Shown piece after piece: positions 1-6,355 of a DNA stretch of 41,431 bases. The notes below the pieces were generated by a model. The model was not told the DNA's origin and did not search any database. It saw only the letters and a program-made list of their open reading frames with translations. Within the stretch, counting starts at the first letter, position 1, and every line of letters starts with the position of its first letter. The translations under genes were made by a program, and so were the position numbers. Source of the stretch: QHBQ01 sp038230695. GTDB taxonomy: Bacteria; Chloroflexota; Chloroflexia; QHBQ01. Location of the stretch: NCBI GenBank assembly GCA_038230695.1, contig JBBRMT010000008.1:1-41431 (forward strand), in the 5' to 3' direction.

Positions 1-1
1 G

Positions 2-349
2 CGCAACCAGGAGCTAGCTCTGACCGCCGCCATCGCCCTCCATGAGCATCGCACCGAACTCAACGCCTACAGGCTAACCATCGCCACCTTCGCCACTGAT
101 GGCGACGACGGCAGTTGTGGTGCAGCAGGGGCAATCGCCGATGCCAATACCGTGACCCGCGCCAATGCGCTCGGCCTCGACCCCTATGCTTATCTTGCCG
201 CCAACGATAGCTACAGCTTCTGGCAAGCCCTCGACCAACGCGCTGCCATCACCTGGCCCGACCAACCTCGCCAGCAAATCATCACTGGGCCGAGCGGCAC
301 CAACGTCAACGACCTGTGTATCATTATCGGGCAGAGGGTAGGGAGTTGA
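2..349 (+). CDS. Glycerate 2-kinase (MOFRL family), C-terminal part
   Basis: This is the 3' end of a gene that begins before the window; 115 codons are visible. The family phosphorylates D-glycerate to 2-phosphoglycerate with ATP and is often annotated as hydroxypyruvate reductase/TtuD. The visible part carries the MOFRL C-terminal signature: TDGDDG followed by AAGAIAD, then GLDPYAYLAANDSYSFW, and close to the end ITGPSGTNVNDL. Between the NDSYSFW and ITGPSG blocks about 14 residues (around DQRAAITWPDQPRQQ) appear to be inserted where relatives usually go almost directly from one to the other. The stop codon at 347-349 lies inside a GTTGAAA heptamer tract. The GH57 and GH3 genes follow on the same strand, but a clear promoter separates them. 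Assignment is confident; the substrate is inferred from family. Confidence 0.8.
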   Translation, partial: RNQELALTAAIALHEHRTELNAYRLTIATFATDGDDGSCGAAGAIADANTVTRANALGLDPYAYLAANDSYSFWQALDQRAAITWPDQPRQQIITGPSGTNVNDLCIIIGQRVGS

Positions 350-365
350 AAGTTGAAAGTTGAAA
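345..365 (+). repeat. Heptamer tract (GTTGAAA)3
   Basis: Three exact GTTGAAA units. The first supplies the TGA stop of the glycerate kinase. The complement of the same heptamer recurs at 474-501, so the tracts face each other across the gap. Confidence 0.9.
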
Positions 366-375
366 GTGGCTTGGA

Positions 376-398
376 GTAGGGGCAGATTGCATCCGCCA
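376..398 (+). repeat. Degenerate GGGGCG-core repeat
   Basis: GTAGGGGCAGATTGCATCCG is a weakened relative of the palindromic TAGGGGCG...CGCCCC cores found elsewhere in the window. It lies between two facing heptamer tracts. Confidence 0.4.
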
Positions 399-423
399 TG
401 GTCGTTAATGCGTGGCATGGAAG

Positions 424-451
424 TTGAATGTAAAGGGCAGTGTGATATAAT
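424..451 (+). promoter_or_regulatory. Sigma-70-type promoter for the GH57 gene
   Basis: TTGAAT (424-429) and TATAAT (446-451) are separated by 16 bases. Transcription would start near 458, giving a leader of about 60 bases that contains the TTTCAAC heptamers. Confidence 0.6.
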
Positions 452-473
452 GAGGCAAACGTCTCAGTCCTAC

Positions 474-507
474 TTTCAACCTTCAACTTGTAACTTTCAA
501 CCTTCCG
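474..507 (+). repeat. Heptamer tract, TTTCAAC family
   Basis: Units TTTCAAC, CTTCAAC, TTGTAAC and TTTCAAC followed by a partial CTTCCG, ending just before the GGAG ribosome binding site of the GH57 gene. It is complementary to the tract at 345-365. Confidence 0.85.
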
Positions 508-520
508 TTAGGAGTAAATG

Positions 521-2227
521 ATGAAACAAGGCGGTTTCACCTTCGTGCTACACAGCCATCTGCCCTATGCCCGCCGCGCTGGGCGTTGGCCGCACGGCGA
601 GGAGTGGCTGCACGAAGCAGCCAGCGAGACCTACGTTCCCATCCTCAACGCCCTATACGACCTGCGCGAGGAGGGCGTGCCGTTCCGCCTCACCATTGGC
701 CTCACCCCGGTGCTGACCGAGCAACTGGCCGATACACTGGTGATGGAACACTTCCTCGAATACCTCTCCGGCAAAGTGGCCGCCGCCCAATCGGACATCG
801 AACGCTTCACCCAGGTTGGCGATGGTCACATGAAGTATCTAGCCGAGTGGTACGCCGACTGGTACCTCAAGGTGCAGTCCACCTTCCTCAACCGCTTCAA
901 ACGCGACATCATCGGCGCATTCAAGCTGCTGCAGGACGAGGGCTATATCGAAATCATCACCAGCGCAGCGACGCATGGCTATCTGCCGCTGCTGGCCCGC
1001 GACAGCTCGATCAGCGGCCAGCTTCAGGTGGGCCGCCACAGCTACGTCAACCACTTTGGTCGCCAGCCCCGCGCTGTATGGCTGCCAGAGTGCGCCTACC
1101 GCCCCGCCTACTGGGTGGATGGGCCGAACGGCCACTACCGCAAGCCGGGCATCGAGGAGTTCCTGGCCGAGAATGACGAGAAGCTGTTCTTCACCGAGAC
1201 TCACGCCATCGAGGGGGGTAGGCCGGTGGGCAAGGCAACCGGCGGCGTAGTTGGCCCTTATGGCGCGATACCCCAGCGTTACGTTGTCCCCATCCCCGAC
1301 TACGAGGAGCCAACCAACCGTACCACCTATCAGGCTTACTATGTGCGTACCCCGCAGGTTGCAGCGATGGGCCGTAACGACCGCAGCGGGATGCAGGTGT
1401 GGAGCGCGGACAACGGCTACCCTGGCGACTTTAATTACCGCGAGTTCCACCGCAAGGATGGCATCAGCGGGATGCAATACTGGAAAGTGAGCGACGTGGG
1501 GGTTGACCTCAGCCATAAGCAGCCCTACGATCCCTACTGGGCGCAGCAGCGCGTCACCGAACACGCCAACCACTACAGCCGCTTGATCGAGGAGCTAGTC
1601 GCCGCCTACGCCCGCGATAACGAGGGCAAGCCTGGCATCGTGGTCTCCGCCTACGATACGGAACTGTTCGGCCACTGGTGGTTCGAGGGTCCCGACTGGC
1701 TGAAGCAGGTGCTGCACAACCTGGCCGACAGCGATGTGGTGGAGCAAACTACCGCCTCGGCCTGGCTGGATCAGCACCTGCCCGAAGAAGTCCTCGACCT
1801 GCCGGAGAGTTCGTGGGGGCAGGCGGGCAACCATTTCACCTGGAAGAACGCCGACACCGAGTGGATGTGGCCGATCATCCACGCCGCCGAGCAGCGCATG
1901 GAGGAGTTGGTCGCCAGGTTTCCCCTCCCGTCGGGAGGGGTTGGGGGTGGGGGAGGCGATCAGCAATTTATGCTGCAGCAGGCGGCCCGCGAACTGCTGC
2001 TGCTGGAGAGCAGCGACTGGCCCTTCCTGGTAACCACCGGCCAGGCCCGCGAGTACGCCACCAACCGCTTCAACGACCATGTGGGCCGTTTCAACGACCT
2101 TGCCGACGCGCTACTCGCCCCCAACCTCGACCATGAGGCGTTGCAACGCTGCCGCGAATACTACGAGCGTGACAACCTGTTCCCTGATATTGATTACACT
2201 CTGTTCAAGAAGCGGGAGCAAGTTTAG
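521..2227 (+). CDS. GH57 family 1,4-alpha-glucan branching enzyme
   Basis: Likely a glycogen-type branching enzyme of glycoside hydrolase family 57 (568 aa), which cuts alpha-1,4 glucan and re-attaches the piece as an alpha-1,6 branch. The N-terminus FTFVLHSHLPYAR is the family's first conserved block. The expected nucleophile Glu is in WLPECAYRP near residue 190 and the acid/base Asp in AYDTELFGHWW near residue 379. The C-terminal part holds the helical region usual for branching enzymes (DUF1957 type). Two ATG codons are adjacent (518 and 521); 521 is preferred because GGAG at 511-514 is then six bases away. Near residues 467-481 a Gly/Pro-rich segment (PLPSGGVGGGGG) is encoded by a GC-rich repeat also found outside genes, which looks like an in-frame insertion. 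The GH3 gene follows after about 85 bases. Confidence 0.88.
   Translation: MKQGGFTFVLHSHLPYARRAGRWPHGEEWLHEAASETYVPILNALYDLREEGVPFRLTIGLTPVLTEQLADTLVMEHFLEYLSGKVAAAQSDIERFTQVGDGHMKYLAEWYADWYLKVQSTFLNRFKRDIIGAFKLLQDEGYIEIITSAATHGYLPLLARDSSISGQLQVGRHSYVNHFGRQPRAVWLPECAYRPAYWVDGPNGHYRKPGIEEFLAENDEKLFFTETHAIEGGRPVGKATGGVVGPYGAIPQRYVVPIPDYEEPTNRTTYQAYYVRTPQVAAMGRNDRSGMQVWSADNGYPGDFNYREFHRKDGISGMQYWKVSDVGVDLSHKQPYDPYWAQQRVTEHANHYSRLIEELVAAYARDNEGKPGIVVSAYDTELFGHWWFEGPDWLKQVLHNLADSDVVEQTTASAWLDQHLPEEVLDLPESSWGQAGNHFTWKNADTEWMWPIIHAAEQRMEELVARFPLPSGGVGGGGGDQQFMLQQAARELLLLESSDWPFLVTTGQAREYATNRFNDHVGRFNDLADALLAPNLDHEALQRCREYYERDNLFPDIDYTLFKKREQV
1921..1952 (+). repeat. CCCTCCC...GGGAGGGG repeat inside the GH57 gene
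   Basis: TCCCCTCCCG then TCGGGAGGGG forms a hairpin, followed by TTGGGGGTGG. The same type of sequence occurs at 18701-18770 and 34053-34093. Here it is translated without breaking the frame. Confidence 0.7.
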
Positions 2228-2247
2228 TGATTGTGATTAGTGATGAA
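2227..2247 (+). repeat. Heptamer tract GTGATTG/TGATTAG/TGATGAA
   Basis: A short degenerate heptamer run beginning on the last base of the GH57 stop codon. Confidence 0.55.
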
Positions 2248-2254
2248 GAACGTA

Positions 2255-2277
2255 GGGGCGCAGATTTATCGCGCCCC
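2255..2277 (+). repeat. Palindromic GGGGCGC...GCGCCCC core
   Basis: Seven-base arms GGGGCGC and GCGCCCC around AGATTTATC, lying between the GH57 and GH3 genes. It could form an RNA hairpin. Confidence 0.75.
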
Positions 2278-2312
2278 GCTGCGTGTGGGGAATGCTAATC
2301 GGGAGGAAAGTA

Positions 2313-4790
2313 ATGGGCAACTACAGCGAAAGGGTACAATCGCTGCTACAGGCAATGACCCTGGAGGAAAAAGTCAGCTTGCTGGCGGGCGCTTCATCGT
2401 GGCATACTCCCGCCATCGAACGCCTCGGTATTCCTGCCCTCAAGGTGACGGACGGACCGAATGGAGCGCGAGGCGCAGGCTCGTTTGGCACCGCTACGCC
2501 CACTACCTGCTACCCTTGCGGCATCGCCCTGGCCGCCACCTGGAATACCGCGCTAGTCGAGCAGGTGGGGCAGGCGTTGGGCGAGGAAACGAAGGCGAAA
2601 GGGGCGCAGGTGCTGCTCGCACCCACGGTGAACATTCAACGTTCACCGCTGAACGGGCGCAACTTCGAGTGCTACTCCGAGGATCCCTATCTTGCCGCCC
2701 GCATCGCAGTCGCCTACATCCAGGGGGTACAGAGCCGTGGCGTTGGGGTCAGTGTCAAGCACTATGCCGGTAATAACTCCGAGTTCGAGCGCCTCACCAT
2801 TAGCTCCGAGATAGCGGAACGCGCTCTGCGCGAGATCTACCTGCCCGCCTTCGAGGCTGCCGTGCGTGAAGCGGGGGCGTGGACGGTGATGGCCTCCTAC
2901 AACAAGGTCAATGGCACTTACGCCAGCGAGAACGCGGAACTGCTAACCAGCATTTTGAAGCAGGAATGGGGCTTTGATGGCGTGGTAATATCCGACTGGG
3001 TTGCCACCCACAGCACGGTAGCCGCGCTCGATGCGGGCCTGGATTTGGAGATGCCCGGCCCTACCAGGTGGCGTGGCGATAAACTGGTGCAAGCAGTGCA
3101 TAACGGCGAAGTGAGCGCAGCCGCGGTGGATGATGCTGCTGCGCGGATGTTGCACCTGATCGAACGCAGTGGCCTGCTCGATAGTCCGCCCAGCATTGAG
3201 GAACGCTCCGACGATAGTCCCGCCCGCCGCGCTCTGGTGCGCCAGGCAGCCGCCGAGGGTATTGTCCTGCTCAAGAATAACGGTGTGCTGCCCCTCGATG
3301 CCTCTAAGCTACGCAAAGTGGCAATTATCGGGCCGAACGCCAAACAGGCCCGCATCATGGGCGGCGGTAGCGCCCAGGTAAATGCTCTGTATACCATTAC
3401 TCCTTACGATGGCCTGACCGCCCAGCTTGAACCCACTGTCGAAGTTGGCTACGAGATGGGCTGCGCCAACCACAGGTTTATCCCTCCTCTGGATATAACA
3501 CAGGTGGCTCCGGCAGCAGATCAGCAACACGGCGGGTTCGCAGTCGCATACTACAACAGCCTCGACCTAAGCGGCGAACCAGTATGGCAGACTACCCTGG
3601 CAAGCTCCGACATAAGATTCAATGGCGAACTGCCACCCACGGTTGACCCGGCTGCCTTCTCCTTCCGCGCCAGCGGGTATCTCACCCCAACGGTTAGCGG
3701 CCTTTACACCTTCGGTCTGGTCTCCGCTGGCCTGAGCCGCCTGATGGTGGACGGGCAGCAGGTGATTGATAACTGGTCGGCGCAAACAGCAGGCGATTCC
3801 TATATGGGCATGGGCAGCGCGGAGCAACGCGCCTCGCTGATGCTGACCGCGGGCAAGCCGGTTGCCCTTGCCCTTGAGTACAGCAAGCCAACGGCGGGCG
3901 GGCTGGCAGGGGTACGATTTGGAGCGTTGCCGCCGCTGGCTGAAGATGCAATTGCGCGGGCGGTCAACCTGGCGGCAAGCGCCGATGTCGCGCTTATCTT
4001 CGTTGGCTCCAGCGGCGAGTGGGAGAGCGAGGGCGCAGACCGCCCCGATTTGGACCTGGTTGGCGAACAGGATGATCTAATCAAAGCGGTGTCCACTGTC
4101 AACCCCAACACTGTAGTGGTAATACAGACCGGCTCACCGATCGTGATGCCCTGGCTGGATGGGGCAGCGGCGGCGCTGCAAGCCTGGTTCTGCGGTCAGG
4201 AATGCGGCAACGCGATTGCTGATGTGCTGTTCGGCAAGGTAGATGCGTCGGGCCGCCTGCCCCAGACTTTCCCCATGCGCCTGCAAGATAATCCCGCCTA
4301 CATAAACTACCCCGGCGAACATGGCAAGGTACACTACGGCGAGGGCATCTTTGTAGGATACCGCTACTACGACAAGAAGGACATCGCGCCGCTCTTTCCC
4401 TTTGGCTTCGGCCTGTCCTACACCGACTTCGCTTACGCCAACCTGCGCCTCAGCCAGACCCAGCTTGCCGCTGGTGAGTCGCTGGTAGTGACGGTAGATG
4501 TAACCAACAGCGGGCAGCGGGCGGGAGCAGAGGTGGTGCAGCTATACGTGCGCGACGTTAAGGCCAGCGTGATGCGCCCACCAAAAGAGCTAAAGGGCTT
4601 CGCCAAAATCGCTCTGCAGCCCGGCGAAATCCAAACTGTCAGCTTCAGCCTCGACCCACGGGCGCTGTCTTATTACGACGATTTGGCGCATCGTTGGGTT
4701 GCCGAGGCGGGCGAGTTTCAGGCGCTGGTGGGGCGTTCATCCCAGGATATCCGCCTCACTGCCAGCTTCCAACTGCTCGAATTAGCCTGA
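2313..4790 (+). CDS. GH3 beta-glucosidase with PA14 insert
   Basis: A family 3 glycoside hydrolase of 825 aa, probably acting on beta-linked glucosides or xylosides released from plant or microbial polysaccharide. The order is an N-terminal TIM barrel (about 1-300) with KHYAGNNSE and the nucleophile Asp in VISDWVATHS (about residue 228); the alpha/beta sandwich begins with IVLLKNNGVLPL; a PA14 domain is inserted at about 406-540 (GLYTFGLVSAG...LMVDGQQVIDNW); the sandwich resumes with the likely acid/base in GSSGEWESEGADR (about 565-577); a fibronectin III-like C-terminal domain follows (VTVDVTNSGQRAGAEVVQLY). No signal peptide is evident, so it is probably cytoplasmic. The start at 2313 is chosen over 2283 because GGGAGGAAAG ends just before it. 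The exact substrate is not determined; PA14 inserts in this family usually shape glycan specificity. Confidence 0.9.
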   Translation: MGNYSERVQSLLQAMTLEEKVSLLAGASSWHTPAIERLGIPALKVTDGPNGARGAGSFGTATPTTCYPCGIALAATWNTALVEQVGQALGEETKAKGAQVLLAPTVNIQRSPLNGRNFECYSEDPYLAARIAVAYIQGVQSRGVGVSVKHYAGNNSEFERLTISSEIAERALREIYLPAFEAAVREAGAWTVMASYNKVNGTYASENAELLTSILKQEWGFDGVVISDWVATHSTVAALDAGLDLEMPGPTRWRGDKLVQAVHNGEVSAAAVDDAAARMLHLIERSGLLDSPPSIEERSDDSPARRALVRQAAAEGIVLLKNNGVLPLDASKLRKVAIIGPNAKQARIMGGGSAQVNALYTITPYDGLTAQLEPTVEVGYEMGCANHRFIPPLDITQVAPAADQQHGGFAVAYYNSLDLSGEPVWQTTLASSDIRFNGELPPTVDPAAFSFRASGYLTPTVSGLYTFGLVSAGLSRLMVDGQQVIDNWSAQTAGDSYMGMGSAEQRASLMLTAGKPVALALEYSKPTAGGLAGVRFGALPPLAEDAIARAVNLAASADVALIFVGSSGEWESEGADRPDLDLVGEQDDLIKAVSTVNPNTVVVIQTGSPIVMPWLDGAAAALQAWFCGQECGNAIADVLFGKVDASGRLPQTFPMRLQDNPAYINYPGEHGKVHYGEGIFVGYRYYDKKDIAPLFPFGFGLSYTDFAYANLRLSQTQLAAGESLVVTVDVTNSGQRAGAEVVQLYVRDVKASVMRPPKELKGFAKIALQPGEIQTVSFSLDPRALSYYDDLAHRWVAEAGEFQALVGRSSQDIRLTASFQLLELA

Positions 4791-4797
4791 TCCACTA

Positions 4798-4824
4798 TTC
4801 AAACCAAAATAATCGTGATATAAT
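4798..4824 (+). promoter_or_regulatory. Possible promoter of the methyltransferase gene
   Basis: A good TATAAT (4819-4824) with only a weak -35 (TTCAAA, 4798-4803, 15-base spacer). Placed by the -10 alone, a transcript would start near 4831, just before the GAGGAGGTG ribosome binding site. Confidence 0.4.
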
Positions 4825-4849
4825 ATGTCAAGTTACGAGGAGGTGCTAC

Positions 4850-5962
4850 TTGCCCGACCTGGCGCTTGACACGATTATACAAGGCAACTGCCTGGAGGTG
4901 CTTTCCACCCTGCCTGAGCGCAGCGTGGATGTTATATTTGCCGACCCACCCTACAACTTGCAGCTGCAGCAAGAGCTGTGGCGACCGAACATGACCCGCG
5001 TGGACGGCGTGGACGATGACTGGGATCAGTTCACCGACTTCGCCGCATATGACCGCTTCACTGAGGGTTGGCTGGCCGCCTGTCGTCGCGTGCTGAAGGA
5101 TAACGGCACGCTGTGGGTGATCGGCAGCTATCATAATATCTATCGCGTGGGTCGCATCGTTCAGGATCTGGGCTACTGGCTGCTCAACGATATTGTCTTC
5201 GTCAAGACTAACCCGATGCCCAACTTTCGCGGGGTGCGCTTCACCAACGCGCACGAGACCCTGCTGTGGGCCAAGAAGTCGCAGCGGCAGAAGCGTTATA
5301 CCTTCAACTATCAGGCGATGAAGGCGCTTAACGACGACTTGCAGATGCGTAGCGATTGGCACCTGCCCATTTGCACCGGCGCAGAGCGGCTGAAGGCCAA
5401 TGGCGCGAAGGCTCACCCCACCCAGAAGCCAGAAGCGTTGCTCTATCGCGTTATCCTCGCCAGCACCAACCCCGGTGATGTGATTCTCGACCCCTTCTTC
5501 GGCACTGGCACCACCGGCGCGGTGGCTAAGGCGCTGCATCGTCATTATGTGGGCATCGAGCGTGAGGCGGAGTACGTGCGGCTGGCCGAGGAGCGGATCG
5601 CCGCAGTCACCTCCAGCCTGTTTAGCGATGAAATCTACAGTGGCGACAACCGCCGCGCTGCGCCGCGCATCCCCTTCGGCACGCTGCTGGAGCGCGGCTT
5701 GCTGCACGCGGGGCAGACGCTCTACTCCGCCCACGGCGTTGCCGCGCAGGTGCTGGCCGATGGCAGCTTGCAGGCGGGCGATTTGCGCGGCAGCATCCAT
5801 CGCCTGGGCGCACAGCTGGCAGGCCAACCCGCTTGCAACGGCTGGCAGCACTGGTACTACCACGACGAGCGTGGCGAATTGGTGGTGATTGACCGCCTGC
5901 GCGAAATGGTGCGGCAAGAGACCGCGCCGCTCAAGCTGCCGATCTGGGAGAAGGCGGGTTGA
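4850..5962 (+). CDS. ccrM: CcrM-like adenine-N6 DNA methyltransferase, predicted GANTC
   Basis: A beta-class (motif IV before motif I) adenine methyltransferase of 370 aa, predicted to methylate A in GANTC. Motif IV DPPYNLQL is at residues 32-39. Close matches to the CcrM blocks follow: VDGVDDDWDQF, WVIGSYHNIYRVG, NPMPNFRG, KAHPTQKPEALLYRVI, and the AdoMet loop DPFFGTGTTG near 214. The C-terminal RAMA-like domain (about 272-365: PRIPFGTLLERGLL, GSIHRLGAQL, ACNGWQHWYYH) is the non-specific or target-recognition extension found in CcrM. The start is TTG at 4850, eight or so bases after GAGGAGGTG. No restriction gene is adjacent, so it is a solitary methyltransferase in this window and more likely regulatory or protective than part of an intact restriction system. 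Confidence 0.9.
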   Translation: MPDLALDTIIQGNCLEVLSTLPERSVDVIFADPPYNLQLQQELWRPNMTRVDGVDDDWDQFTDFAAYDRFTEGWLAACRRVLKDNGTLWVIGSYHNIYRVGRIVQDLGYWLLNDIVFVKTNPMPNFRGVRFTNAHETLLWAKKSQRQKRYTFNYQAMKALNDDLQMRSDWHLPICTGAERLKANGAKAHPTQKPEALLYRVILASTNPGDVILDPFFGTGTTGAVAKALHRHYVGIEREAEYVRLAEERIAAVTSSLFSDEIYSGDNRRAAPRIPFGTLLERGLLHAGQTLYSAHGVAAQVLADGSLQAGDLRGSIHRLGAQLAGQPACNGWQHWYYHDERGELVVIDRLREMVRQETAPLKLPIWEKAG

Positions 5963-6202
5963 GGGTGGCAGATGGATGCGGTTATGGTTGAAGCATGAGT
6001 TATCCTGAAGTCGGTGCGGGTGAAGCACATTGGGGGTCTGGGGGTTCAGCCCCCAGGGGCTGCGGTGCCTCAAGCACATGGGAACTACCTAACCGCAACT
6101 TTGGTTGTTTCGTTAAGCGTATATACGCTTCACCCTCTGGGGGCTGAACCCCCAGACCCCCAACCTATCCTCCTGCTGTAAAATCAGGGATTACTCATGT
6201 TT
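5963..6202. repeat. Gap with G/C-rich inverted repeats
   Basis: No gene is seen. 6030-6056 (TTGGGGGTCTGGGGGTTCAG, then CCCCCAG) recurs inverted and nearly perfect at about 6137-6163; each copy can also fold on itself (CTGGGGG/CCCCCAG). GGGTGAAGC at 6018-6026 is also inverted at 6127-6135. A perfect 16-base palindrome AAGCGTATATACGCTT lies at 6115-6130. The G runs could also form quadruplexes. Confidence 0.7.
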
Positions 6203-6209
6203 GTATTTG

Positions 6210-6349
6210 TTAGTAGTTACGCAGCATGGATCGTAGTAAGGCGCTGGTTGAGGCTGGGCAGGCCGGGAGCTGTGCCTGGCATCAAGATCTTCGCGCCGAT
6301 AGATCACGCTCAAAAACCGTCTACTACAGTCCATGCTGCGTAACTACTA
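6210..6349. mobile_element. MITE-like element, 140 bp, with 20-bp inverted repeats
   Basis: TAGTAGTTACGCAGCATGGA at 6210-6229 is repeated exactly inverted at 6330-6349, and similarity continues inward (GTAGTA on both sides). TTTGT lies directly outside both ends (6205-6209 and 6350-6354), as expected of a 5-bp target-site duplication. The interior has no credible transposase and only short open frames. The right-hand duplication ends two bases from the stop codon of the SLH gene. Confidence 0.75.
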
Positions 6350-6355
6350 TTTGTT

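Noticed and set aside
839..1573. A 244-codon - strand frame opposite the GH57 gene
   Set aside because: Antisense shadow; the + strand carries the conserved catalytic blocks over the same bases.
4694..4849. Upstream extension of the methyltransferase to an ATG at 4694
   Set aside because: It would overlap the GH3 gene by about 100 bases, has no ribosome binding site, and CcrM homology starts right after the TTG at 4850.
4799..6079. A 426-codon open frame on the - strand opposite the methyltransferase gene
   Set aside because: It lies fully antisense to a gene with unmistakable CcrM motifs, has no recognisable domain, and is explained by GC-rich codon use.
5963..6355. Insertion sequence with a transposase remnant
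   Set aside because: The interior frames of the 140-bp element give no convincing transposase motif, so only a MITE-like call is supported.
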